17,150 nt of DNA from Nitrospirota bacterium. GTDB lineage: Bacteria > Patescibacteriota > Gracilibacteria > UBA1369 > LOWO2-01-FULL-3. Below, in pieces: positions 1 through 6,307 of this stretch. The translations under genes were made by a program, and so were the position numbers. The first letter of the stretch is position 1; each line of letters opens with the position of its first letter. The notes beneath the pieces are model-generated. The model made no database searches. It saw only the letters and a list, made by a program, of their open reading frames with translations, and had not been told where the DNA came from. The stretch covers positions 1 through 17,150 of the forward strand of contig JAACEU010000001.1 of assembly GCA_011682355.1 (NCBI GenBank), written 5' to 3'.

Positions 1-2
1 TA

Positions 3-440
3 AAATACCCTATCTACCTACTAATATCAGGTATAGCCCTTTATTTTTCAGCAGATTGGCTAATCCATTCAGTTGTGAAGCTTTCTGAAGTCTTCAACGT
101 TGGAACCGAAATCATCGCAGTTTCAGCAATAGCTGTTGGTACATCCTTGCCCGAACTTGTAGTCTCAATAGTCGCTGTAAAAAAAGGAAAAGTAGACATC
201 GCAATCGGAAACGTAACAGGCTCAAACATCTTCAACGCTTTGGGAGTAATGGGAATTCCGGCTTTATTTGGCACGCTAACAATCCCCTCTGGGATAATAG
301 CCTTCACCATTCCCGCCCTTCTTCTAACAACTATCCTCTATTTGTTTGTGACAATGGACAAACAAGTCTCACAGTGGGAAGGAATTACGCTTCTGGTGCT
401 ATACATTGCATTCATGGGAAAAATCCTCGGATTAATCTAG
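3..440 (+). CDS. Cation/Ca2+ exchanger (CaCA family), C-terminal half, cut by window start
   Basis: This is the 3' part of an integral membrane antiporter that probably exchanges Na+ or H+ for Ca2+. The reading frame is open from base 3 without a stop, so the gene begins outside the window; the GTG at 75 is an internal codon, not a convincing start. The visible 145 residues contain the family's second alpha repeat: GTSLPEL, then GNVTGSNIFNALG about 20 residues later. The acidic residue of the PE motif and the Asn/Ser residues of GNxxGSN are the ion-binding positions known in this family. Hydrophobic helices follow (an Ile/Leu-rich stretch near FTIPALLLTTILYLF and a last helix near the C-terminus). 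It reads into the ribosomal operon but is unrelated to it; the promoter at 470-498 separates them. The exact ion specificity (YrbG-like or K+-dependent type) cannot be told from this fragment. Confidence 0.88.
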   Translation, partial: KYPIYLLISGIALYFSADWLIHSVVKLSEVFNVGTEIIAVSAIAVGTSLPELVVSIVAVKKGKVDIAIGNVTGSNIFNALGVMGIPALFGTLTIPSGIIAFTIPALLLTTILYLFVTMDKQVSQWEGITLLVLYIAFMGKILGLI

Positions 441-469
441 AAAGCAGCGAGTTCTACAAAATTTTTCTA

Positions 470-498
470 TTGACTACCCATTTTCGCATCTGTATATT
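470..498 (+). promoter_or_regulatory. Sigma70-type promoter of the ribosomal superoperon
   Basis: TTGACT at 470-475 matches five of six -35 bases. TATATT at 493-498 is a good -10 box, directly preceded by TG. The spacer is exactly 17 bases. A T-rich tract (ATTTTTCTA, 461-469) sits just upstream like an UP element. The predicted transcript start is near 505, giving a leader of about 100 nt before rplC. The same T-tract-CTATTG context recurs at the infA promoter (12501-12529). Confidence 0.7.
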
Positions 499-537
499 CT
501 CTGAGCAATACGACATTGCAAGTTAATTTATGCCTTA

Positions 538-593
538 AGCGGGTTTACCGAAAATCTTCTTGAGGTCCACCCGGCTAAGACGGGGGGTTAACC
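538..593 (+). promoter_or_regulatory. Structured 5' leader of rplC with two competing hairpins
   Basis: The leader can fold in two mutually exclusive ways. AGCGGGT (538-544) can pair with ACCCGGCT (569-576) with one bulged G. Alternatively CCCG (570-573) pairs with CGGG (581-584) around a 7-nt loop, extended by flanking C-G pairs. A GGTTAACC palindrome (586-593) follows before the ATG at 604. Ribosomal operon leaders are often targets of feedback by a ribosomal protein (L4 in E. coli), but nothing here identifies the ligand. No U-tract follows, so it is not an ordinary terminator. Confidence 0.35.
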
Positions 594-603
594 AATACAA
601 ATT

Positions 604-1209
604 ATGTCAGGTATTCTCGGTAAAAAAGTAGGTATGACTCGTCTCATTCAAGACGACGGTCGCGTGATCCCGGTCACTGTCCTGATATGTGAACCTTCAG
701 AGGTTACACAAGTCAAGACAGTTGATAAAGACGGATATCCGGCGATAGTCCTGGGTTTTTCTAAGTTGAAAAAGCCTACTAAAACTAAAAAATACAGATA
801 CGTAAAAGAATTCAGAATCAACGAAGACGAACAAGAAAATTACAAAAAGGGTGATCAAATCACAATCGACTCACTCCAGGAAGTGGAAACGGTAAAAATT
901 TCATCTGTATCAAAAGGTAAAGGTTTCCAGGGAGTAATCAAGAGATACAACTTCTCAAGAGGACCGGAAACTCACGGATCACACCACCACAGAGAACCGG
1001 GTTCAATCGGAGCCTGCGCAAAACCTGGTCGTGTACACAAAGGAAAAAAAATGCCGGGTAGAATGGGTAGAGCAAAAGTAACAATTGGAAACGTAAAAAT
1101 AGCACACTTAGATCCAAAAAATCATATAGTCGCTCTAAAAGGACCGGTTCCCGGCCCAAACGGAGGATTAGTAATAATCGGCCCGTTCGCAAAGCGAACA
1201 CAGGGCTAA
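604..1209 (+). CDS. rplC: 50S ribosomal protein L3
   Basis: L3 is a primary 23S rRNA binder whose long internal loop reaches the peptidyl transferase centre. The 201-residue protein starts MSGILGKKVGMTR, the classic L3 N-terminus. It carries the central signature SRGPETHGSHHHREPGSIG and then KMPGRMG, so family and start are certain. It is the first gene of the operon; rpsJ (S10), which usually comes before it, is not in the window. No Shine-Dalgarno sequence is visible. The last nine codons (residues GPFAKRTQG, then TAA) are written in a palindromic module of family A (1181-1206), so the natural L3 end after GGLVII has apparently been replaced or extended by the element. Confidence 0.98.
   Translation: MSGILGKKVGMTRLIQDDGRVIPVTVLICEPSEVTQVKTVDKDGYPAIVLGFSKLKKPTKTKKYRYVKEFRINEDEQENYKKGDQITIDSLQEVETVKISSVSKGKGFQGVIKRYNFSRGPETHGSHHHREPGSIGACAKPGRVHKGKKMPGRMGRAKVTIGNVKIAHLDPKNHIVALKGPVPGPNGGLVIIGPFAKRTQG
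1181..1206 (+). repeat. Family A stop-proximal hairpin, copy 1, overlapping the end of rplC
   Basis: GCCC, GTTCGC, AAA loop, GCGAAC, ACA, GGGC. The inner six-base arms are perfectly complementary, and the outer GCCC/GGGC arms close over a 3-nt ACA bulge on the 3' side. It lies inside the last codons of L3 and is followed directly by the TAA stop, then AACAAATAACCG, the same linker as after copy 2. Confidence 0.75.
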
Positions 1210-1210
1210 C

Positions 1211-1246
1211 AAATAACCGTCCCGCCCTGGCGGGACACATTATCCC
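1211..1246 (+). repeat. Family B start-proximal hairpin, copy 1, before rplD
   Basis: AAATAACC is followed by perfect 8-bp arms GTCCCGCC (1219-1226) and GGCGGGAC (1229-1236) with a CT loop, then the family tail ACATTATCCC (1237-1246). The L4 start codon follows after a single base. No purine-rich ribosome binding site is present. Confidence 0.75.
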
Positions 1247-1247
1247 A

Positions 1248-1883
1248 ATGAAAGTAGATCTCTACACACAAAAAGGAGAAAAAAGCGGACAAGTAGACCT
1301 GCCAAAGGAGATCTTTGAAATACCATTCAACAAAGACTTAGTCCACCAAGCTTTACTTAGACAACTCTCAAACAGAAGAGTAGCTATTGCTCACACAAAA
1401 ACAAGAGCAGACGTAAGAGGTGGAGGACGAAAACCATTCAAGCAAAAAGGAACAGGTAACGCACGACAAGGTACGATCAGAGCACCTCACATGAGAGGTG
1501 GTGGAATCGTATTTGGACCAAACAAAAACAGAAACTTCGTCAAAGACATGCCAAAAAAGCAAAGGAGAAAAGCTTTATTTTGCGCTCTTTCTGAAAAAGC
1601 TCGCGATAATGAAATTATTGCACTGGAAGGCTACGTTGCAGAAAAAGCTCAAACTAAACCTTTTGCGGAAATGCTAAAAAAATTACCAATCGAAAGAAAC
1701 GTATTAATAGTAATTTCTGAAAAAGACCAAATAGTACAAAAATCAAGCCACAACTTACCAAATGCAAAGACAATTTTAGCTAATTACTTAAATATTCATG
1801 ACCTTCAAAAATACAGAAAGGTCGTAATATTTAAAAACGCAATCGACAAATTAAAAGAAACATTCCTTAGCACAAGCAAATAA
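1248..1883 (+). CDS. rplD: 50S ribosomal protein L4
   Basis: L4 binds domain I of 23S rRNA and its loop lines the nascent-peptide exit tunnel; in E. coli it also represses its own operon. The 211-residue protein has the typical tunnel-loop segment, TRADVRGGGRKPFKQKGTGNARQG, near residues 52-76, followed by the GGGIVFGP motif and a Rossmann-like C-terminal half ending in a helix. Length is normal. The stop TAA shares its last A with the ATG of rplW, so L23 translation is probably coupled. The start follows the family B tail ACATTATCCC by one base and has no Shine-Dalgarno sequence. Confidence 0.97.
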   Translation: MKVDLYTQKGEKSGQVDLPKEIFEIPFNKDLVHQALLRQLSNRRVAIAHTKTRADVRGGGRKPFKQKGTGNARQGTIRAPHMRGGGIVFGPNKNRNFVKDMPKKQRRKALFCALSEKARDNEIIALEGYVAEKAQTKPFAEMLKKLPIERNVLIVISEKDQIVQKSSHNLPNAKTILANYLNIHDLQKYRKVVIFKNAIDKLKETFLSTSK

Positions 1884-2194
1884 TGGACAACTATTCAACA
1901 ATAATCAGGTCGATAACAACAGAAAAAAGTTCTGCACAACAAGCAAACGGACAATACATGTTCCAAATCAACAAAAAAGCCACAAAAGTTGATGTAAAAC
2001 ACGCAGTAAAAACAATTTATGGAGTAGATGTAGACAAAGTAAGAATTATAATCTCACCAAGCAAAAAAAGACTTGTTGCAAAAGGAAAGCTCCTGACAAA
2101 GAGACCGGTAATGAAAAAAGCATTGATAACAATAAAAGACAAAAAGACTATAGATCCAAATAAAATAAACAGTGCGAAGCAAACTAAAAAGTGA
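1883..2194 (+). CDS. rplW: 50S ribosomal protein L23
   Basis: L23 sits at the exit-tunnel rim and is the docking site for trigger factor and SRP. The 103-residue protein shows the L23 fold signature: an N-terminal RSITTEKSS, the strand around YMFQINKKATKVDVKHAVKTIYGVDV, and the basic hairpin around KKRLVAKGK. It overlaps rplD by one base. It is one of only three genes here that stop with TGA. That TGA lies inside a short palindrome (2190-2204), so the stop-proximal module touches the stop codon as in other wide gaps. Confidence 0.96.
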   Translation: MDNYSTIIRSITTEKSSAQQANGQYMFQINKKATKVDVKHAVKTIYGVDVDKVRIIISPSKKRLVAKGKLLTKRPVMKKALITIKDKKTIDPNKINSAKQTKK

Positions 2195-2204
2195 GCGGAG
2201 CACT
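2190..2204 (+). repeat. Short stop-proximal palindrome at the rplW stop
   Basis: AGTG, AGCGGAG loop, CACT. It includes the TGA stop of L23 in its left part. The AGCGGAG core resembles the GAGCGGAGC before rpsD (14006-14014) and the cores of family E. With only 4 bp it is weak by itself; it is listed because it fills the same slot as the A, D and E modules. Confidence 0.4.
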
Positions 2205-2213
2205 CTCCTAACC

Positions 2214-2249
2214 AATAAACCGTCCCGCCAAGGCAGGACACATTATCCC
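2214..2249 (+). repeat. Family B start-proximal hairpin, copy 2, before rplB
   Basis: AATAAACC, then arms GTCCCGCC (2222-2229) and GGCAGGAC (2232-2239) around an AA loop, with one C-A mismatch, followed by the tail ACATTATCCC (2240-2249). The L2 ATG lies six bases further. It is close in sequence to copy 1 before rplD. Confidence 0.7.
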
Positions 2250-2255
2250 AACACA

Positions 2256-3089
2256 ATGGCACTAAAAAAATATAAACCAATAACGCCGAGTCGAAGACAA
2301 ATGAGTACAGCTTCATTCGATGAAGTAACTAGAACAAAGCCTGAAAAATCATTAACAAGAATAAAAAAGAAGATAACAGGACGAAATAACAGAGGAAGAA
2401 TCACGGTAAGACACAGAGGAGGAGGAGAAAAAAGGCTTTATAGAAAAATTGATTTCAAAAGAACTGACAAACTAAACATCGAAGCAAAAATAACAGCAGT
2501 AGAATACGATCCAAACAGAACTGCATACATCATGCTGGCTCAATACAAAGATGGAGAAAAGAGATACCACATAGCAACAGACAGAATAAAAGTTGGAGAC
2601 AAAATAATCACAGCAGAAAAAGCAAAAATCAAGAAAGGAAACCGAATGAAGATCAAACACATCCCTGTCGGATACAGCGTTTACAACGTTGAATTGCACA
2701 AAGGACGAGGAGGACAAATGGGAAGATCCGCCGGAACCACAATCAAATTGGTTTCACTGGAAGGAAAACACGCACAAATCCAAATGCCATCTGGAGAAAT
2801 CAGACTTGTGGGCAAAGACAACTATGCAACAATAGGAATTATAAGTAATATCGAACACAACAACATTAAAATAGGAAAAGCGGGAAGAATGAGACACATG
2901 GGTCGAAGACCACAAGTAAGAGGTAAGGCGATGAACGCAGTTGATCATCCACATGGGGGTGGTGAAGGAGGAGCTCCAATCGGACTCAAACATCCAAAAA
3001 CCCCATGGGGATTACCGGCTCTAGGATATAAAACAAGAAAACGACACTATACAGATAGAATGATCGTTAAGGACAGAAGGCGAAAATAA
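2256..3089 (+). CDS. rplB: 50S ribosomal protein L2
   Basis: L2 is a core 23S rRNA binder required for subunit joining and peptidyl transferase assembly. The chosen ATG gives 277 residues beginning MALKKYKPITPSRR, the standard L2 N-terminus. An in-frame ATG at 2172 would add 28 residues translated from inside rplW and from the family B module, so it is rejected. The conserved C-terminal block NAVDHPHGGGEGG is near residues 227-240, with His231 matching E. coli His229, followed by HPKTPWG and the basic tail. The protein has an extra GAPIGLK segment after the Gly-rich motif compared with E. coli. rpsS follows after 22 bases. Confidence 0.98.
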   Translation: MALKKYKPITPSRRQMSTASFDEVTRTKPEKSLTRIKKKITGRNNRGRITVRHRGGGEKRLYRKIDFKRTDKLNIEAKITAVEYDPNRTAYIMLAQYKDGEKRYHIATDRIKVGDKIITAEKAKIKKGNRMKIKHIPVGYSVYNVELHKGRGGQMGRSAGTTIKLVSLEGKHAQIQMPSGEIRLVGKDNYATIGIISNIEHNNIKIGKAGRMRHMGRRPQVRGKAMNAVDHPHGGGEGGAPIGLKHPKTPWGLPALGYKTRKRHYTDRMIVKDRRRK

Positions 3090-3111
3090 CCAAATAAATA
3101 ATTAACCTAAA

Positions 3112-3381
3112 ATGTCAAGAAGCTCAAAAAAAGGACCATATGTAGACCCAAAGTTAATGAAGAAAGTTCAAAGACTTGATGAAACCGGACAAAAAAAACC
3201 AATCAAAACTTGGTCTCGTAACTCAGACATCTCACCGGAATTCGTAGGACACACATTCGCAGTACACAACGGAAAACAATTTATTCCGGTATTCGTCACC
3301 GAAAACATGGTTGGACACAAGCTCGGAGAATTCTCTCCCACCAAACTGTTCAGAGGTCACGGAGGTAGACTCGCTAAATAA
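3112..3381 (+). CDS. rpsS: 30S ribosomal protein S19
   Basis: S19 is in the head of the small subunit and contacts S13 and the A-site finger. The 89 residues match the family from [12 protein letters not shown] to [14 protein letters not shown]. Length is normal. The spacing from rplB is 22 AT-rich bases without a hairpin, so L2 and S19 form one cassette. The last codons AAA TAA are also the first bases of the exact 49-bp repeat (3376-3424), so the stop codon is supplied by the element. Confidence 0.97.
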   Translation: MSRSSKKGPYVDPKLMKKVQRLDETGQKKPIKTWSRNSDISPEFVGHTFAVHNGKQFIPVFVTENMVGHKLGEFSPTKLFRGHGGRLAK

Positions 3382-3424
3382 CCGCCCAAAGCCTGCTCGC
3401 CGCAGGAAAGGGCAACATTATCCC
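3376..3424 (+). repeat. Family B module, copy 3, upstream unit of an exact 49-bp repeat
   Basis: The unit reads AAATAACC, GCCC, AAAG, CCTGC, TCGCC loop, GCAGG, AAA, GGGC, AACATTATCCC. It forms a two-step hairpin (GCCC/GGGC outside, CCTGC/GCAGG inside). It is identical over 49 bases to 3453-3501, at an offset of 77. It contains the S19 stop codon and does not precede a start codon, which is unusual for family B. Confidence 0.85.
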
Positions 3425-3426
3425 CA

Positions 3427-3448
3427 GCCCGTCCGAAGGACACAGGGC
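3427..3448 (+). repeat. Family A hairpin, copy 2, between the two 49-bp repeats
   Basis: GCCC, GTCC, GAA loop, GGAC, ACA bulge, GGGC. It is followed by TAACAAATAACCG, exactly as family A copy 1 at the end of rplC. There is no gene end here: the element lies two bases after the tail of the upstream B unit. The inner stem is shorter than in copies 1, 4 and 5 but remains perfectly paired. Confidence 0.7.
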
Positions 3449-3452
3449 TAAC

Positions 3453-3501
3453 AAATAACCGCCCAAAGCCTGCTCGCCGCAGGAAAGGGCAACATTATCC
3501 C
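3453..3501 (+). repeat. Family B module, copy 4, before rplV; second unit of the 49-bp repeat
   Basis: This is the same 49 bases as 3376-3424, including both nested stems and the TTATCCC tail. The L22 ATG follows after two bases (AC). This copy occupies the normal start-proximal position of family B. Confidence 0.85.
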
Positions 3502-3503
3502 AC

Positions 3504-3878
3504 ATGAAAGCAATACTAAGAAAAGTTAGAATCTCACCAAAAAAAGCAAATTTAATTGCGGCACTTGTTCGCAACAAAAATGTTCAAGAAGCTATAGATA
3601 TTTTGAAATTCACACCAAAAAAAGGAGCACTAATACTAAGAAAAGTAGTTGAATCGGCCGCGGCAAACGCAGAACACAATTTTAAACAAAATTTAGACTC
3701 ACTTTATATAAAAGAAATTCTTGTGACCGAAGGCATTACTTACAAAAGAAGCATTCCAATCTCAAGAGGAAGAATGCACCCAATTTTGAAGAGAACATCA
3801 CACATTACCGTGAAGGTCGAAGCGAAAAAAGATACCAAAACAGTTAAAAGTGAAAAACCGAAAAAACAACCTAAATAA
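3504..3878 (+). CDS. rplV: 50S ribosomal protein L22
   Basis: L22 contacts all 23S rRNA domains and its beta hairpin lines the exit tunnel. The 124-residue protein begins MKAILRKVRISPKKANLIAALVRNK and ends its core with GRMHPILKRTSHITVKV (residues 89-105), the family's most conserved part. About 19 residues of Lys/Glu/Pro-rich tail follow, longer than in E. coli L22 (110 residues). The start lies two bases after the B-module tail. rpsC follows after nine bases, so L22 and S3 form a cassette. Confidence 0.97.
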   Translation: MKAILRKVRISPKKANLIAALVRNKNVQEAIDILKFTPKKGALILRKVVESAAANAEHNFKQNLDSLYIKEILVTEGITYKRSIPISRGRMHPILKRTSHITVKVEAKKDTKTVKSEKPKKQPK

Positions 3879-3887
3879 CCAAAACAC

Positions 3888-4568
3888 ATGGGACAAAAGG
3901 TAAATCCAAAAGTAATTAGGCTGGGAATAACCCGCGATTGGGATTCAAAATGGTATGCCAAAAAAGGTACATACAAAAAATTATTCCATCAAGATCTTAA
4001 AATCGAAAAATTAATTCGAGAAAAACTTGAAACTGAAGGATTATCAAAAATCGAAATAATGAGAACCCAAGGGAAAGTACTAATAAACATTCACACGTCA
4101 AAACCGGGACTAATTATCGGACGTGGAGGTGAAGTAATCGAAAAATTGAAAGACGAATTAGCAAAAGCATTCAAAATCACATTTGCAATCAACATAAAAG
4201 AAGTCAAGAAACCAATGCTTGACGCACGAATAGTTGCGGAAATCATCGCACGACAAGTAGAAAAGAGAATTTCGTATCGAAGAGCGGCAAAAGTTGCAAT
4301 TGAAAAAAGTATGGAAGCGGGAGCAGGAGGAATAAAAGTGTATCTGGGAGGAAGACTTAACGGAGTAGAAATTTCACGAAGTGAATTCTTCACTAAGGGA
4401 AAAATCCCTTTACATACATTCCGAGCTGACATAGATTACGCATCAATCCCGGCACAAACCACTTACGGAAAAATTGGAATCAAGGTATGGATTTACAAAG
4501 GTGAAATATTCAAAAAAGATCTAGCGGAAAACTTAGCTCAACAAATAGAAGAAATTAAGAGCGCATAA
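3888..4568 (+). CDS. rpsC: 30S ribosomal protein S3
   Basis: S3 forms the mRNA entry channel with S4 and S5 and has helicase-related basic residues. It is 226 residues long, starts MGQKVNPKVIRLGI and carries a KH type 2 domain with the GRGG loop at residues 78-81. The C-terminal domain includes AGGIKVYLGGRLNGVEISRSE and the TYGKIGIKVWIYKGE signature. The last two sense codons and the stop (AGC GCA TAA) are the left arm of the family D hairpin. No extra domain or break is seen. Confidence 0.98.
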   Translation: MGQKVNPKVIRLGITRDWDSKWYAKKGTYKKLFHQDLKIEKLIREKLETEGLSKIEIMRTQGKVLINIHTSKPGLIIGRGGEVIEKLKDELAKAFKITFAINIKEVKKPMLDARIVAEIIARQVEKRISYRRAAKVAIEKSMEAGAGGIKVYLGGRLNGVEISRSEFFTKGKIPLHTFRADIDYASIPAQTTYGKIGIKVWIYKGEIFKKDLAENLAQQIEEIKSA

Positions 4569-4583
4569 GCAAAGCGTTGCGCC
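4559..4583 (+). repeat. Family D stop-proximal hairpin, copy 1, at the rpsC stop
   Basis: GCGCA (4561-4565) pairs with TGCGC (4578-4582) across a loop with AAGCAAAGCG. It is nearly identical, with one substitution across the palindrome, to copy 2 at the rpsN stop (7099-7122). The left arm contains the final codons and stop of S3. Confidence 0.7.
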
Positions 4584-4590
4584 ATCTACC

Positions 4591-4621
4591 AAATTAACCG
4601 CCCGAAGGGCAACATTATCCC
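4591..4621 (+). repeat. Family B start-proximal hairpin, copy 5, before rplP
   Basis: AAATTAACC, then GCCC, GAA loop, GGGC, then AACATTATCCC. This is the shortest clear B unit, with only four stem pairs but the full conserved linker and tail. The L16 ATG is six bases downstream. Confidence 0.7.
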
Positions 4622-4627
4622 AAAACA

Positions 4628-5047
4628 ATGTTACAACCAAGAAAGCAAAAACACAGAAAGGAGTTTAGAAGAAGATCCCACACAAAGGGAATCTCAACCA
4701 AAGGAAACAAAATAAGCTTTGGAACATACGCTCTAAAAGCGCAATCGGCCGGCGAACTCACATCACGACAAATCGAAGCGGCAAGAAGAAGTATGACAAG
4801 ATACATCAAACGTGGAGGAAAAATCTGGATCACAGTATTCCCTCACAAACCAATCACACGAAAATCATCAGAAGTCCCAATGGGCTCAGGAAAAGGAGCA
4901 CCGGACCACTTTGTAGCAGTAGTAAAACCGGGAAGAATCATATTTGAAATGGAAGGTGTGGAAACGGATATAGCAAAAGAAGCTATGAGACTGGCAGCAC
5001 ACAAATTACCGATTAAATGTAAATTTATTAACTCTCTGGAAAAATAA
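4628..5047 (+). CDS. rplP: 50S ribosomal protein L16
   Basis: L16 helps position A-site tRNA and is a late assembly protein. The 139-residue protein has the family opening [14 protein letters not shown], the core [23 protein letters not shown] and the FPHKPIT loop. At the position of E. coli Arg81 (the residue hydroxylated by a 2-oxoglutarate oxygenase) the loop reads EVPMGSGKG, so proline 84 replaces the arginine and this modification is not possible. rpmC follows after one base, starting a compact L16-L29-S17-L14 cassette. Confidence 0.97.
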   Translation: MLQPRKQKHRKEFRRRSHTKGISTKGNKISFGTYALKAQSAGELTSRQIEAARRSMTRYIKRGGKIWITVFPHKPITRKSSEVPMGSGKGAPDHFVAVVKPGRIIFEMEGVETDIAKEAMRLAAHKLPIKCKFINSLEK

Positions 5048-5048
5048 C

Positions 5049-5240
5049 ATGTTAACGACAAAAGAATTACGAAAATTAGAACCGAAAAAACTACTTGAAG
5101 AGCTGGAAAAAGCCAAAAAAGAGTTATTCAAAATTAAATTCGAAGTAGAAAACGGACAATCAAAATCACATCATTTGATAGGAAAACACAGAAAATATAT
5201 TGCAAGAATCAAAACCATACTTAATCAACAACAATCATGA
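5049..5240 (+). CDS. rpmC: 50S ribosomal protein L29
   Basis: L29 is a small two-helix protein at the tunnel exit next to L23. The 63 residues have the pattern expected: [10 protein letters not shown], a Leu/Glu/Lys-rich first helix with [15 protein letters not shown], then [12 protein letters not shown]. It starts one base after the L16 stop. Its TGA stop overlaps the rpsQ start in ATGA (5237-5240), a typical coupled junction. Confidence 0.94.
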   Translation: MLTTKELRKLEPKKLLEELEKAKKELFKIKFEVENGQSKSHHLIGKHRKYIARIKTILNQQQS

Positions 5241-5485
5241 GAACAATAAAAGGAGTAGTCAGCTCTAACAAACAAGACAAAACAATTGTTGTTACTGTAC
5301 ACACTTACAAACGTCATCCGAAATACAAGAAAAGATATAGAATTTCAAAAAAATTTTACGTCCACAACCCTAATAACAAAAAATTCGAACTTGGAGACAA
5401 CGTAACCTTCTACGAATCAGCACCAATAAGCAAACTAAAGAGATTCACACTAGAAGCAAAAGAAGCATCTAAAACTGAAAAATAA
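5237..5485 (+). CDS. rpsQ: 30S ribosomal protein S17
   Basis: S17 is an early-assembly protein with an OB fold that binds 16S helix 11. The 82-residue protein has [20 protein letters not shown] at the N-terminus and then [33 protein letters not shown], the conserved second half. It overlaps rpmC by four bases and rplN by one (TAATG). There is no separate ribosome binding site, so reinitiation or coupling is likely. Confidence 0.96.
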   Translation: MRTIKGVVSSNKQDKTIVVTVHTYKRHPKYKKRYRISKKFYVHNPNNKKFELGDNVTFYESAPISKLKRFTLEAKEASKTEK

Positions 5486-5853
5486 TGATACAACCGGAAA
5501 CCAAATTAAAAGTAGCAGACAACACAGGCGCAAAAGCCGTTAAGTGTATCAAAGTCCTGGGAGGATCAAAAAAACGTTATGCCCGAATCGGAGATATCAT
5601 CGTTGTATCCGTCAAAGAAGCTTCTCCAAAAGGAGTAGTAAAGAAAAAGGCAGTAGAAAGAGCAGTAGTAGTAAGACAGGTCAAAGAATATCAAAGAAAA
5701 GACGGTTCATCTATCAAATTCGACGAAAACGCGGTAGTAATTGTGGACACTGAAAAACAACCAAAAGGAACGCGTGTATTTGGACCGGTAGCAAGAGAAC
5801 TACGTGAAAAAGGATTCCAGAAAATCATCTCATTAGCCCCTGAAGTACTATAA
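5485..5853 (+). CDS. rplN: 50S ribosomal protein L14
   Basis: L14 is at the subunit interface and is the docking site of the silencing factor RsfS. The 122 residues are the exact usual length, from [17 protein letters not shown] (family signature) through RAVVVRQ to the end [24 protein letters not shown]. It closes the L16-L29-S17-L14 cassette. The TAA stop is followed two bases later by a degenerate family A hairpin. Confidence 0.98.
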   Translation: MIQPETKLKVADNTGAKAVKCIKVLGGSKKRYARIGDIIVVSVKEASPKGVVKKKAVERAVVVRQVKEYQRKDGSSIKFDENAVVIVDTEKQPKGTRVFGPVARELREKGFQKIISLAPEVL

Positions 5854-5855
5854 CA

Positions 5856-5876
5856 GCCCGTCCGAAGGACAGGACC
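5856..5876 (+). repeat. Family A stop-proximal hairpin, copy 3, degenerate, after rplN
   Basis: TAACA, GCCC, GTCC, GAA, GGAC, then AGGACC instead of ACAGGGC. The inner stem is intact but the outer closing arm GGGC has been lost. The linker to the next module is CTACTAAATAA-like. Confidence 0.55.
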
Positions 5877-5885
5877 TTCACTACT

Positions 5886-5914
5886 AAATAAGGCGCGAAG
5901 CGCAACAATATATC
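5886..5914 (+). repeat. Family B start-proximal hairpin, copy 6, before rplX (variant tail)
   Basis: AAATAAG, GCGC, GAA loop, GCGC, then AACAATATATC, which runs directly into the L24 ATG. The tail differs from the usual ACATTATCCC but is shared exactly with the copy before rpmJ (12831-12865), where the ATG also follows with no gap. Confidence 0.65.
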
Positions 5915-6253
5915 ATGAAGTTAAAATTAAAAGATCAAGTACAGGTAACCACCGGTAAAGACAAAGGAAAAAAGGGAGCAATCACTAAGATTCTCCAAAA
6001 GCAAAATAAAATAGTTGTTGAAAAAGTTAATATCAGAACTAAGCATATAAAGAAAACTACAGAAAAAGCGGGAAGCAGAATCCAATTTGAAGCACCAATC
6101 GACGCTTCAAACGTGATGATCCTCTGCCCAAACTGCAATAAACCATCAAGAGTAGGATACAAAAAACTGGAAACAGGAAAAAAGGAAAGAATTTGCAAAA
6201 AATGCAAAGAAACATTAGACACCACGCGGCAGCGAAGCGGACGCGCAACATAA
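5915..6253 (+). CDS. rplX: 50S ribosomal protein L24 with zinc ribbon
   Basis: L24 starts 50S assembly and lies near the tunnel exit. The 112-residue protein has an N-terminal KOW motif (VTTGKDKGKKGAI, residues 11-23) and a C-terminal four-cysteine ribbon: Cys71, Cys74, Cys94 and Cys97 (CPNC and CKKC), so it is the zinc-binding form. The final ten residues TTRQRSGRAT are encoded by a family E palindrome (6225-6245) and look like an element-derived extension, since the ribbon domain should end near Leu-Asp 101-102. The gene stands alone between modules on both sides. Confidence 0.95.
   Translation: MKLKLKDQVQVTTGKDKGKKGAITKILQKQNKIVVEKVNIRTKHIKKTTEKAGSRIQFEAPIDASNVMILCPNCNKPSRVGYKKLETGKKERICKKCKETLDTTRQRSGRAT
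6225..6245 (+). repeat. Family E hairpin, copy 1, inside the 3' end of rplX
   Basis: CGCG, GC, AGCGAAGCG, GA, CGCG. It shares the core AGCGAAGCGGAC with copy 2 after rpsK (13912-13932), while the four-base stem differs on both arms (CGCG/CGCG here, GCCG/CGGC there). It encodes part of the last ten residues of L24; the TAA stop follows six bases later. Confidence 0.6.
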
Positions 6254-6256
6254 ACC

Positions 6257-6284
6257 TAACTGAGCGAAGCGAAAACCTTATCCC
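6257..6284 (+). repeat. Family B-like module, copy 7, before rplE
   Basis: TAACTGAGCGAAGCGAAA followed by ACCTTATCCC. The GCGAAGC core and the TTATCCC tail are kept, but the stem is short. The L5 ATG is 23 bases downstream, the largest distance seen for this family. Confidence 0.45.
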
Positions 6285-6307
6285 ACTAACTAATCAATTT
6301 ACACACA

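Noticed and set aside
441..469. Terminator of the exchanger gene
   Set aside because: Only a 4-bp AGAA/TTCT pairing is possible, followed by AAAATTTTT; too weak to call.
938..1240. Minus-strand ORFs opposite the ribosomal genes (here and throughout), and plus-strand shadow ORFs at 5544, 6193, 10630, 11741, 11925 and 13648
   Set aside because: They overlap strongly conserved genes in other frames, have skewed compositions and show no recognisable domain.
1237..1246. ACATTATCCC as a -10 box of a leaderless promoter, or as an antisense promoter (GATAAT on the minus strand)
   Set aside because: Forward it matches TATAAT at only four of six bases with no consistent -35, and the distance to the ATG varies from 0 to 23. 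The minus-strand box is better but would give antisense transcripts with no ORF or -35 support. Left open only as a minor possibility.
2172..2255. In-frame ATG giving L2 28 extra residues
   Set aside because: It lies within rplW and reads through the stop palindrome and B module. The L2 family begins at MALKKYKP (2256).
3376..3501. CRISPR-like repeat-spacer unit
   Set aside because: Only two repeats are present, the spacer is a copy of family A, and no cas genes occur.
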